From the NCBI RefSeq assembly GCF_004328625.1, contig NZ_CP032229.1, positions 1,736,001 through 1,800,000 of the forward strand: a stretch of DNA of 64,000 nucleotides, in the 5' to 3' direction. This DNA comes from Streptomyces seoulensis. GTDB taxonomy: Bacteria > Actinomycetota > Actinomycetes > Streptomycetales > Streptomycetaceae. Of this stretch, positions 8,769 to 16,445 are shown in pieces (within the stretch, counting starts at the first letter, position 1; the number at the start of each line of letters is the position of its first letter). Position numbers and translations under genes: made by a program. Under the pieces are notes generated by a model. That model did no database searches. It was not told the DNA's origin and was given only the letters and a program-made list of their open reading frames with translations.

Positions 8769-10211
8769 TCAGCGGCGGTGGCGGCCGCTCTGTTGGGAGG
8801 CGTCCTCGGCAGGGGTCTCCGGCCCGCGGGCCCGGCGTCGGCCGCCCTGCTGGGGGGCGCCTTCGGCAGGAGCTTCCCGCGCCCGGCGACGGCCGCCGCC
8901 CTGCTGGGGCGCTGTCTCGGCAGCGGTGTCCGCCGCCCGGGGCCGGCGCCGGTCTCCCTGCGGGGGCACCGTCTCGGCCGGGGTGTACGCCGCGCGGGCC
9001 CGGCGGCGGCCGGTCGGTGCCGCCTCAGCCTGCGCCCCCGCCGTAGCCGCGCGGCGGCGGCGCAGGAGTGCCCAGGCGCCCGCGCCCAGCAGGGCCGCCG
9101 TGCCCGCCGCACCCTCGGCGAGGCGGAGGGTGGAGGGGCCGGGCGGGGTGGTGGAGGCGTGGGCGGAGTGTTCCGTCGGCAGCGGGCTGACGGTCGGCCG
9201 GGTGCCCTTCGTACCGCCGGGAGCGGCGAGCAGGCCGACCGGCTGGGCGGCGCGGCCTGCGCCGAAGCCCCAGTCGAGGAGGGCGGCGGTCTGCTCGTAC
9301 ACCGCGTTGCTCCCCTCGGCGGGGTGCATCACGGTGACCAGCAGGGTGCGGCCGTCCCGGGTGGCGGCGCCGGTGAAGGTGTTGCCCGCGTGACTGGTGT
9401 AGCCGTTCTTCACGCCGAGCATCCCCGGGTACGGCCGCAGCCCCCACGCGCCGGTGAGCAGACGGTCGGTGTTCTGGATCTGGAAGGTCTTCTTGCCGCC
9501 CGCCGGGAAGTCGGCGGTACGCGTCGCGCAGTGCCGCCGGAAGTCGGCGTTCGTGAGCCCGGCGCGGGCGAACAGCGTGAGGTCGTACGCCGAGGAGATC
9601 TGGCCCTTGTGGTCGAAGCCGTCCGGGCTGACCACATGGGTGTCGAGCGCGTGCAGGTACTCCGCCCTGGCCTGCATCTCGGCGACCGTGCGGGCGATCC
9701 CGCCGTTCATGTGGGCCAGCACGTGCACCGCGTCGTTGCCCGAGCGCAGGAACACGCCCTGCCAGAGCTGCTCGACGGTGTACGTGGTCCCGGCCTGGAC
9801 GCCGACGAGGCTGGACCCGGACGGTATGTCGGCGAGGTCGGCGTCGGTGACCCGGTACCGCTGCTCCGGCGCGAACTTGGGCAGCACGGTGTCCGCGAAC
9901 AGCATCTTCAGCGTGGACGCGGGCGCGAGCCGCCGGTGCGCGTTGTACGACGCGAGCACCTCGCCGGTGTCCCGGTCGGCGACCAGCCACGCCTGCGCGG
10001 TGAGCTTCTTCGGCAGCCCGGCCGCCCGGACCTGGACCCCGCCGAGGCCGAGCCGCTCCCCGCCGACGACGCCCGCGGCTCTCGTCCCCACGGATCTCGC
10101 TCCGGCGGCGGAGGCGGGAGCGGTTGCGGTCAGGGGCACGGCGGCCGCCGTGAGACCGAGGAGGGCACGTCGGCTGAGCGGGGAACTTTCACGCACCCGG
10201 GGACCGTACAC
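8769..10211 (-). CDS. D-alanyl-D-alanine carboxypeptidase (PBP5-like), membrane anchored
   Basis: A 480-residue penicillin-binding DD-carboxypeptidase (peptidase S11) that trims peptidoglycan stem peptides outside the cell. A Tat-like signal (LSRRALLGL, residues 12-20) starts the protein. The three active-site motifs are present: STLK at 99-102, SGN at 157-159 and KNG at 268-270. A transmembrane helix at about 364-383 precedes an unusual basic tail (384-480) made of about four imperfect 18-20 residue repeats built on RRRAR plus Pro/Ala/Glu/Gln. The tail would be cytoplasmic. GTG 10211 is preferred because a GGAG sequence precedes it. Confidence 0.92.
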   Translation of the reverse strand: MYGPRVRESSPLSRRALLGLTAAAVPLTATAPASAAGARSVGTRAAGVVGGERLGLGGVQVRAAGLPKKLTAQAWLVADRDTGEVLASYNAHRRLAPASTLKMLFADTVLPKFAPEQRYRVTDADLADIPSGSSLVGVQAGTTYTVEQLWQGVFLRSGNDAVHVLAHMNGGIARTVAEMQARAEYLHALDTHVVSPDGFDHKGQISSAYDLTLFARAGLTNADFRRHCATRTADFPAGGKKTFQIQNTDRLLTGAWGLRPYPGMLGVKNGYTSHAGNTFTGAATRDGRTLLVTVMHPAEGSNAVYEQTAALLDWGFGAGRAAQPVGLLAAPGGTKGTRPTVSPLPTEHSAHASTTPPGPSTLRLAEGAAGTAALLGAGAWALLRRRRAATAGAQAEAAPTGRRRARAAYTPAETVPPQGDRRRPRAADTAAETAPQQGGGRRRAREAPAEGAPQQGGRRRARGPETPAEDASQQSGRHRR

Positions 10212-10321
10212 CGGCTCCGAACGGCCCTTACCCGGGGGAGGTGTATCCCCGGCCAGGACTTTGCCCTCTTATGAAAGTCCGATGGCCCGATCGTGTGGCC
10301 GCCCTTTTCCCCTTACGCCTG

Positions 10322-10648
10322 TTACGCCTGACCCGTCTCGAACCGGGAGATCCGCCCGTCGTCGGCCACGGTGAAGGTCCACCGGGTGCGCATCTCGCCC
10401 CAGGTGTCGTTGCGGTACCGGGCGACGAGGGCGCGGCCGCCCCGGGACTCGTTGTCGACCTCCAGATGACCGTGGCTGGAGAAGATCTCCTGGTCGATCC
10501 AGACGGCGAGGTCGCGGTCGGAGCCGTCGTCGGCCATGGTCGCTCCGGGCGCGAGAAGGGACATGAAGCCTTCGCGGTCATGGGAGTTGACGGCGTGCAC
10601 GAAGGCCCTCACGGCCGGGTCGCGCAGCTTGGCGGGCTGAATCGTCAT
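10322..10648 (-). CDS. SnoaL/NTF2-like protein
   Basis: A 108-residue protein with the cone-shaped NTF2-like alpha+beta pattern: an N-terminal helix (VRAFVHAVNSHDREGF), a short loop, then strands ending in WTFTVADDGRISRFETGQA. Family members of this size are ketosteroid-isomerase-like enzymes or small-ligand binding proteins; no catalytic residues can be assigned. The start was set at ATG 10648 (MTIQPAKL); an in-frame start 12 codons upstream exists but gives an Arg/Glu extension unlike the family. Same strand as, and 110 nt upstream of, the DD-carboxypeptidase gene. Confidence 0.75.
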   Translation of the reverse strand: MTIQPAKLRDPAVRAFVHAVNSHDREGFMSLLAPGATMADDGSDRDLAVWIDQEIFSSHGHLEVDNESRGGRALVARYRNDTWGEMRTRWTFTVADDGRISRFETGQA

Positions 10649-10800
10649 GGCGTCAGGCTCACACCGCTCCCCGCGCCCTGCCACCGGACGCCCCTCGCCG
10701 TGCCCCCGCCCGCGCCACCCGGACGCCCGGCCCGGGAGGCCGGACGGGGGACCCGGTGCGACGGTGGAGCCAAGGGAAAGCCAAGGGACAGGGGGTCACC

Positions 10801-11346
10801 ATGACCTGTTACGACCGACGCGACGTGGGCCTGCTGCTGCTCCGGCTGAGCACCGGCGGCGTACTGGCCGCGCACGGCGCGCAGAAGCTGTTCGGCTGGT
10901 TCGGCGGCCACGGGCTGGTGGGCACCGGCCAGTTCATGGAGTCCGTGGGCTTCGCCCCGGGCAAGGCGAGCGCGACGGCGGCGGGCGTCGCGGAGGCGGG
11001 CGGCGGCGTCCTGCTGGCCCTGGGCCTCGCCACGCCCGTCGCGGGCGCCTCCGCCGCCGGCGCGATGGCGGGCGCCGCGGCCCTCCACGTCTCCAACGGC
11101 TTCTTCGCCCAGGAGGGCGGCTACGAATACGCCGCCAGCCTCGGCCTCGCCGCCGCCGGCCTCGCCGTCACCGGCCCCGGCCGCCTCTCCCTCGACCACC
11201 TCCTCGGCCACATCTTCGACCGAAACTGGATGGTCCCAGCGGCCCTGGGCGTCACAGCGGCGGCCACAGCCGCGGTCATCGGCGCCCGAAGCCGCCGCCT
11301 GCGCGAGACGGTGGTGACGGAGCAGGAGGTGCTGTTCGAGGAGTAG
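10801..11346 (+). CDS. DoxX family membrane protein
   Basis: A 181-residue protein with four hydrophobic segments of the DoxX fold. The N-terminal LLLLRLSTGGVLAAHGAQKLFGWFGG is the characteristic first helix plus the AHGxQKLFGWFGG motif. DoxX proteins are small membrane proteins linked in other bacteria to thiol redox homeostasis or quinone metabolism; the function here is not known. Start at ATG 10801 behind a GGGGG purine run. The C-terminus is a short charged tail (RSRRLRETVVTEQEVLFEE). A second DoxX protein is encoded at 49258. Confidence 0.88.
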   Translation: MTCYDRRDVGLLLLRLSTGGVLAAHGAQKLFGWFGGHGLVGTGQFMESVGFAPGKASATAAGVAEAGGGVLLALGLATPVAGASAAGAMAGAAALHVSNGFFAQEGGYEYAASLGLAAAGLAVTGPGRLSLDHLLGHIFDRNWMVPAALGVTAAATAAVIGARSRRLRETVVTEQEVLFEE

Positions 11347-11376
11347 AGCCTCAGGGGCTCTCAGGAGGGGGGTACG

Positions 11377-11784
11377 ACAGACGAGTCGGGCTGTACGCCG
11401 GGTTCTGTTCCGGGGGCCCTCGCGGGCGTCCCGGTGACGGCCATCCATCTAGGGCCGGTGTTGCCACCGGCCTCGTGCGGTCTACCCGCGGACTCGGGCG
11501 GGCAGCCCTCGGTCGTCCGCGCAGAAACACCGGGGTGTTTCCTTTTGACCTTGCTCCGGGTGGGGTTTACCTAGCTGCCCAGGTCACCCTGGGCACTGGT
11601 GGTCTCTTACACCACCGTTTCACCCTTACCCCGCGCCGAGGCGCGAGGCGGTCTGTTCTCTGTGGCACTGTCCCGCGAGTCGCCTCGGGTGGCCGTTAGC
11701 CACCACCCTGCCCTGTGGAGCCCGGACGTTCCTCGGGAAGCCCCCTCAAGGGACTCCACGCGGCCGTCCGCCCGGCTCGTCTGC
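11377..11784 (-). ncRNA. rnpB: RNase P RNA, bacterial class A
   Basis: The minus strand holds a complete RNase P RNA of about 408 nt. Conserved parts are the 5' GAGGAACGTCCGGGCTCC (near 11720-11737), the central GGGTAAGGGTGAAACGGTGG region, and the 3' ACAGAACCCGGCGTACAG near 11390-11406, with 5' and 3' ends pairing (ACGAGCCGGGCGG and CCCGACTCGTCT). It is the ribozyme that matures tRNA 5' ends. Exact ends are estimated from pairing. The gene is divergent from yaaA. Open frames in this stretch are not coding. Confidence 0.95.
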
Positions 11785-11876
11785 CGTGCCGACCATGGTA
11801 CCGGGCCGGACGGGCGGCACGGACCGCCGCGCGGGGCCCGTACGCTGGCGCGGAGGCCGAGAGAAGGAGTCTGTCC

Positions 11877-12659
11877 GTGCTGGTCCTGCTGCCCCCGTCG
11901 GAGGGTAAGGCGTCCTCGGGCCGGGGTGCCCCGCTGAAGCCCGAGTCGCTGTCCCTGCCCGGTCTCGCCGCCGCCCGGCAGGCCGTGCTCGCCGAACTGG
12001 CCGAGCTGTGCGCCGGGGACGAGGAGAAGGCCCGCGAGGTGCTGGGGCTCAGCGAGGGGCTGCGCGGCGAGGTCGCCAAGAACGCCGGGCTGCTCACGGC
12101 CGGCGCCCGCCCGGCGGGCGAGATCTACACCGGGGTCCTCTACGACGCCCTCGGCCTCGCCACCCTGGACCCCGCCGCCAAGCGCCGCGCCGCCCGCTCG
12201 CTGCTGGTGTTCTCCGGCCTCTGGGGCGCGATCGGCGTCACCGACCGCATCCCCTCCTACCGCTGCTCCATGGGCGTCAAGCTGCCCGGTCTCGGCGCGC
12301 TGGCCGGGCACTGGCGGGGGCCGATGGCCGAGGTGCTGCCCGGGGCGGCCGGGGACGGGCTCGTACTGGACCTGCGCTCCGCCGCGTACGCCGCCGCCTG
12401 GAAGCCCAAGGGCGACGTCGCGGGCCGCACCGCGACGGTACGGGTGCTGCACGCGCCCACCCGCAAGGTGGTCAGCCACTTCAACAAGGCGACCAAGGGC
12501 CGCATCGTCCGCGCCCTGCTCACCGGGGGTGCCGCGCCGAAGGACCCCGCCGAGCTGGTCACCGCGCTGCGGGATCTCGGGTACGAGGTGGAGGCGGCGG
12601 CGCCGGAGAAGGCCGGGAAGCCATGGGCGCTGGACGTGCTGGTGGACGAGGTCCACTGA
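11877..12659 (+). CDS. yaaA: Peroxide stress protein YaaA (UPF0246)
   Basis: A 260-residue protein of the YaaA/UPF0246 family, which in E. coli lowers intracellular free iron and protects DNA during peroxide stress. Family landmarks are LLPPSEGK at residues 4-11, the LLVFSGLWGAIGVTDRIPSY core, MGVKLPGLG and the C-terminal HFNKATKGRIVR. The GTG start at 11877 follows GAGAAGGAG with good spacing. It is divergent from rnpB. Just downstream comes the operator-like sequence of the eda gene. Confidence 0.93.
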   Translation: MLVLLPPSEGKASSGRGAPLKPESLSLPGLAAARQAVLAELAELCAGDEEKAREVLGLSEGLRGEVAKNAGLLTAGARPAGEIYTGVLYDALGLATLDPAAKRRAARSLLVFSGLWGAIGVTDRIPSYRCSMGVKLPGLGALAGHWRGPMAEVLPGAAGDGLVLDLRSAAYAAAWKPKGDVAGRTATVRVLHAPTRKVVSHFNKATKGRIVRALLTGGAAPKDPAELVTALRDLGYEVEAAAPEKAGKPWALDVLVDEVH

Positions 12660-12677
12660 GCCTTCACCGAGCAGGCA

Positions 12678-12702
12678 TTGCAGCATGTGCAACGTTCGTT
12701 GC
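12678..12702. promoter_or_regulatory. Operator-like palindromes in the eda promoter region
   Basis: Two overlapping inverted repeats lie here. TTGCA-GCATG-TGCAA spans 12678-12692, and the 14-bp perfect palindrome GCAACG-TT-CGTTGC spans 12689-12702. They end 24 nt before the first plausible eda start. The segment TTGCAG.ATG..CAACGTTC recurs upstream of the MHS transporter gene at 40317-40334. The shape resembles operators of IclR-type regulators of sugar-acid catabolism; that assignment is inference. Confidence 0.55.
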
Positions 12703-12725
12703 GCACACTGCTTCCCCTGGGCACG

Positions 12726-13391
12726 ATGGCGTCCATGACCTCAGCCGCGCCCTCCCCCGCCTCCGTACTGGATCTCGCACCCGTCCTCCCCGTCGTCGTG
12801 CTCGACGACGCCGCCGACGCCGTGCCGCTGGCGCGGGCGCTGGTCGCCGGGGGGCTGCCCGCGATCGAGGTCACGCTGCGTACGCCGGCCGCGCTGGACG
12901 GCATCCGGGCCATCGCCGAGGAGGTGCCGGAGGCGGTGGTGGGCGCCGGGACGGTGATCACGCCGGAGCAGGTGAGCCGGTGCGTGGGGGCGGGGGCGCG
13001 GTTCCTGGTCTCCCCCGGCTGGACCGAGTCGCTGCTCGCCGCGATGCGGGAGTCCGGGGTGCCGTTCCTGCCGGGGGTGTCGACCACCTCGGAGGTGGTG
13101 GCGCTGCTGGAGCGCGGGGTGCGCGAGATGAAGTTCTTCCCGGCCCAGGCGGCGGGCGGTACGGCCTATCTGAGGTCCCTCGCCGGGCCGTTGCCCGACG
13201 CCCGCTTCTGCCCCACGGGCGGGATCGCGGAGGCGAGCGCGCCGGAGTATCTGGCGCTTCCCAACGTGGGCTGCGTGGGCGGCAGTTGGATGGTCCCGGG
13301 GGACGCGGTGGCCGCCGGGGACTGGGCCCGGATCGAGGAGCTGGCGCGGGGTGCGGCCGGGCTCAGGGACGCAGGTGGGACGTGTCGTTGA
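12726..13391 (+). CDS. eda: 2-dehydro-3-deoxy-phosphogluconate aldolase (KDPG/KHG aldolase)
   Basis: A class I aldolase of about 221 residues, the usual length. The substrate-binding AIEVTLRTP motif and the Schiff-base lysine in EMKFFPAQAAGG are both present, followed by the phosphate-binding FCPTGGI. It cleaves KDPG to pyruvate and glyceraldehyde 3-phosphate (Entner-Doudoroff or sugar-acid catabolism). Starts at ATG 12726 or 12735; neither has a clear ribosome-binding site, so the message may be leaderless. A start further upstream would put the operator-like palindromes inside the gene. Its 3' end overlaps the convergent RNase H gene by 29 bp. Confidence 0.9.
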   Translation: MASMTSAAPSPASVLDLAPVLPVVVLDDAADAVPLARALVAGGLPAIEVTLRTPAALDGIRAIAEEVPEAVVGAGTVITPEQVSRCVGAGARFLVSPGWTESLLAAMRESGVPFLPGVSTTSEVVALLERGVREMKFFPAQAAGGTAYLRSLAGPLPDARFCPTGGIAEASAPEYLALPNVGCVGGSWMVPGDAVAAGDWARIEELARGAAGLRDAGGTCR

Positions 13392-14619
13392 ACAGCCGTA
13401 CGCTCGCGTTGCCGTCGGCGTAGTACGCCACCGCCGACAGCGAGGCGGCCGACAGCTCCATCCGGAACAGGGACTCCGGCGGGGCGCCCAGGGCGAGCCG
13501 CAGCAGGGTCTTGATCGGCGTGACGTGGGTGACCAGCAGGACCGTACGGCCCGCGTACTCGGCGACCAGTCGGGCGCGGGCCTCCTCGATGCGCTCGGCG
13601 GTCTCCGCGAAGCTCTCGCCGCCGCCGGTGGGACGCGCCTCCGGGTCGCCGAGCCAGGCGGTCAGGTCGTCGGGGTGGCGCTGGCGGGCCTCCCCGAAGG
13701 TCAGCCCCTCCCACGCGCCGAAGTCCGTCTCGCGCAGCCCGTCGTCCACGCGCACGTCGAGCCCGAGCCGGTCGGCGACGATCGCGGCGGTCTCCCGCGT
13801 ACGGGCCAGCGGCGAGGCGACGACCGCCTGTACGGTTCCCCGCCGCGCCAGTGCCCCGGCCACCAGCCGTGCCTGCTCCCGCCCCACCTCGGACAGCGCG
13901 GGATCACTCCCCCCGCTCCCGGAGAACCGCTTCTGCGGAGTCAGCGGCGTCTCCCCGTGCCTGAGCAGCACGAAGGTCGCGGGCGCCCCGAGATCGGGGG
14001 CCGCGCTCCAGCCGGGCGCGGAGGTGGTGGCGGAGGCGACGGTACGGGCGGCGCGGGTGTCGGGCCGAGCCGCGTCGTCCGGCTCCGAAGCGGGCACGGC
14101 CCGCCCCTGAGCCAGTGCCGCCCGCGCGGCCGCCGCTCCGGCGCGGGCGTCCCCGGGGGGACCCTCGGGGTCAAGGGCCGGCGCCGGGGTCCGGGGTGTC
14201 CACGTCTCGCCCTTCGCGCCGGCGTCCATCGCCTCGTTGGCCAGGCGGTCGGCGTGCTTGTTCTGCTCGCGCGGAATCCACTGGTAGGTGACCCGGCCGG
14301 GCGGGAAGACGGCGCGGGCCTCGGTGGCCAGGGGCTTCATGTCGGGGTGCTTGATCTTCCAGCGGCCCGACATCTGCTCGACGACCAGCTTGGAGTCCAT
14401 CCGGACGGCGACCCGCGCCTCGGGGTCGAGGGCGTGGGCGGCGCGCAGGCCGGCGAGGAGACCCCGGTACTCGGCGACGTTGTTGGTGGCGACGCCGATG
14501 AACTCGGCGGCCTCGGCCAGGGTCTCCCCCGTCGCCGCGTCGCTCACGGCGGCCCCGTACCCGGCCGGGCCGGGGTTGCCCCGCGACCCGCCGTCGGCCT
14601 CGACGACGAACTCCCGCAC
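13363..14619 (-). CDS. Bifunctional RNase H / acid phosphatase
   Basis: A 418-residue two-domain protein of the type known from mycobacteria (Rv2228c). Residues 1-130 form an RNase HI domain with DGGSRGNPGPAGYG, the NNVAEYRGLL glutamate and MDSKLVVEQM aspartate, and a final DRLANEAMD. A Pro/Ala-rich linker (about 135-205) leads to a histidine phosphatase (phosphoglycerate mutase-like) domain with LLRHGET near residue 213 and THVTPIK. The mycobacterial enzyme degrades RNA in hybrids and has phosphatase activity of the alpha-ribazole type. The GTG start has GGAGC upstream. Third gene of a minus-strand operon with nif3 and the zinc-ribbon gene. Confidence 0.95.
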   Translation of the reverse strand: MREFVVEADGGSRGNPGPAGYGAAVSDAATGETLAEAAEFIGVATNNVAEYRGLLAGLRAAHALDPEARVAVRMDSKLVVEQMSGRWKIKHPDMKPLATEARAVFPPGRVTYQWIPREQNKHADRLANEAMDAGAKGETWTPRTPAPALDPEGPPGDARAGAAAARAALAQGRAVPASEPDDAARPDTRAARTVASATTSAPGWSAAPDLGAPATFVLLRHGETPLTPQKRFSGSGGSDPALSEVGREQARLVAGALARRGTVQAVVASPLARTRETAAIVADRLGLDVRVDDGLRETDFGAWEGLTFGEARQRHPDDLTAWLGDPEARPTGGGESFAETAERIEEARARLVAEYAGRTVLLVTHVTPIKTLLRLALGAPPESLFRMELSAASLSAVAYYADGNASVRLFNDTSHLRP

Positions 14620-14654
14620 GACCAGCGCTCCTTACCGCCCGACCACCGACCCGA

Positions 14655-15398
14655 CTACAGACCCGACTCCGACGTGCGCACCAGGATGCGGTGGCAGTTC
14701 TCGCAGCGGACCACGGCGTTCCGCGCGGCCGCGCGGATCTCGCTCAGCTCGGTGATCGCCAGCTCCTGGCGGCAGCCCTGGCAGGTACGGGCGTACAGCT
14801 TGGCCGCGCCGACCCCGCCGCCCTGGACGCGCAGACGGTCGTACAGCTTGAGCAGGTCGGCCGGGACCGAGGCGGAGACGACCTCGCGCTCCTTGGTCAC
14901 CGCGGCGGCCTCGTCGTCCAGCTCGCGGAAGGCGGCGTCGCGGCGGCCGGTGGCGTCGTCGGACTTGGCCTGCACGGAGGCGACGCGCTCGGTCAGCTCG
15001 GCGACCCGCGCCTGGGCGGCCTCGCGGCGCTCCATGACCTCGAGGACGATGTCCTCCAGGTCGCCCTGGCGCTTGGCGAGGGAGGCGATCTCGTGCTGGA
15101 GACCGGTGAGGTCCTTGGGCGAGGTGACCGCGCCGGAGTCCAGGCGCTGCTGGTCACGGGTGGCGCGACGGCGCACCTGCTCCACGTCCTGCTCGGCCTT
15201 GGTCTGCTCGCGGGCGCAGTCGCTCTCCTCGGTCTGCGCTGCCACCAGCAGGTCGCGGAGCTGGACGAGGTCCTTGCCCAGCGCCTCGATCTCGGCGTGC
15301 TCGGGGAGCGACTTCCGCTTGTGCGCGAGCTGCTGGAGGCGGACGTCGAGGGCCTGGACGTCGAGGAGTCGGATCTGGTCGGCGGGCTCGGCGTTCAG
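14655..15398 (-). CDS. Coiled-coil zinc-ribbon protein (C4-type), CTG start
   Basis: A 247-residue protein: a long antiparallel coiled coil (about residues 10-190, Gln/Glu/Arg/Leu-rich) followed by a C4 zinc ribbon with CQGC and, 21 residues on, CENC. This is the family usually annotated as zinc ribbon domain-containing protein (CT398-like), encoded beside Nif3 in actinobacteria; molecular function is unknown, nucleic-acid binding is likely. The start was set at CTG 15398 because GGGAG lies 7 nt upstream and the reading frame from there (LNAEPADQIRLLDVQ) is the conserved N-terminus. It overlaps the nif3 stop as CTGA. Confidence 0.87.
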   Translation of the reverse strand: MNAEPADQIRLLDVQALDVRLQQLAHKRKSLPEHAEIEALGKDLVQLRDLLVAAQTEESDCAREQTKAEQDVEQVRRRATRDQQRLDSGAVTSPKDLTGLQHEIASLAKRQGDLEDIVLEVMERREAAQARVAELTERVASVQAKSDDATGRRDAAFRELDDEAAAVTKEREVVSASVPADLLKLYDRLRVQGGGVGAAKLYARTCQGCRQELAITELSEIRAAARNAVVRCENCHRILVRTSESGL

Positions 15399-16261
15399 TT
15401 GGGGGCTCCCATGGGGCTAGTGGTGACGGGGGACGCCGCGTGGGCGGTCCAGGGGTCGGTGACCGTCGTGGACACGTGGACCCGGAGGCCCCAGCCGTGA
15501 CGGTCGGAGATCTGGTCGAGTTCGGCCGCGGCCAGCTCGCACCAGGGCCACTCGGTGGCCCAGTGGGCGGCGTCGATGAGCGCGAGGGGGCGCTCCCCGA
15601 CGGACGCGGCGAATTCGGAGGCCGGGTGGTGGCGCAGGTCGGCGGTGAGGAAGGCGTCCACACCGGCCGCGCGGACCCGGTCGAAGAGGCTGTCGCCGGA
15701 GCCGCCGCTGACGGCGACCCGGCGGACGACGGCGTCGGGGTCGCCGGCCACCCGGATGCCCTGCGCGGTGGCGGGCAGCCGCTGGGCGGCGCGCTCGGCC
15801 AGCTCGCGCACGGTCAGCGGGTGGTCCAGCTCGCAGATCCGGCCCAGGCCCCGGCGCCCGGCCGGGTCGTCGGGGTCGGGTACGAGGGGGCCGGTGACGC
15901 GGAGGTCCAGCGCGCCGGCCAGGGCGTCGGAGACTCCGGGATCGGCCTTGTCGGCGTTGGTGTGCGCGACGTGCAGGGCGACGTCGTTCTTGATCAGGGT
16001 GTGCACGACGCGGCCCTTGGGGGTGCCGGCCGCCACCGTGGTCGTCCCGCGCAGATAGAGCGGGTGGTGGGTGACGAGGAGGTCCGCGCCGAGCCGTACG
16101 GCCTCGTCGACGACCTCTTGCACCGGGTCCACGGCGAACAGGACGCGGGTGACCTCCTGGCCGGGGTCGCCCGTGACCGTGCCGACCGCGTCCCAGGACT
16201 CGGCCCGCTCGGCGGGCCACAGGGTCTCCAGGGCGGCGATGACTTCAGACAGACGGGGCAC
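15395..16261 (-). CDS. Nif3-like dinuclear metal centre protein
   Basis: A 288-residue protein of the Nif3/YbgI family, which forms toroidal hexamers with a dinuclear metal site. Metal ligands are recognisable in LLVTHHPLYLRG (about residues 79-90) and in the C-terminal DAAHWATEW. A role as a GTP cyclohydrolase I type 2 homologue was long assigned by annotation but is not established. GTG start at 16261. It is the first gene of the operon with the zinc-ribbon and RNase H-phosphatase genes. Confidence 0.92.
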   Translation of the reverse strand: MPRLSEVIAALETLWPAERAESWDAVGTVTGDPGQEVTRVLFAVDPVQEVVDEAVRLGADLLVTHHPLYLRGTTTVAAGTPKGRVVHTLIKNDVALHVAHTNADKADPGVSDALAGALDLRVTGPLVPDPDDPAGRRGLGRICELDHPLTVRELAERAAQRLPATAQGIRVAGDPDAVVRRVAVSGGSGDSLFDRVRAAGVDAFLTADLRHHPASEFAASVGERPLALIDAAHWATEWPWCELAAAELDQISDRHGWGLRVHVSTTVTDPWTAHAASPVTTSPMGAPN

Positions 16262-16445
16262 GAGGAAAGGCTACCTGTCCGTCCAGGGGGGCCGTACCGC
16301 GTACGGCGGCCCCGGGCCGGTACGCCCACACCCGCCCTTTCCTCAGAGGAATCGCTTCTGCGCCACCCGTATGTGTGAAGTGGTCCGGACCCGGCCCCCG
16401 CCCGTGCGTGCGAAAACTAGCTTCGTCGCCGGAGGTGACCGAACC

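Noticed and set aside
9000..9400. Plus-strand coding region opposite the DD-carboxypeptidase tail
   Set aside because: Open frames arise from the repeated basic codons of the minus-strand gene.
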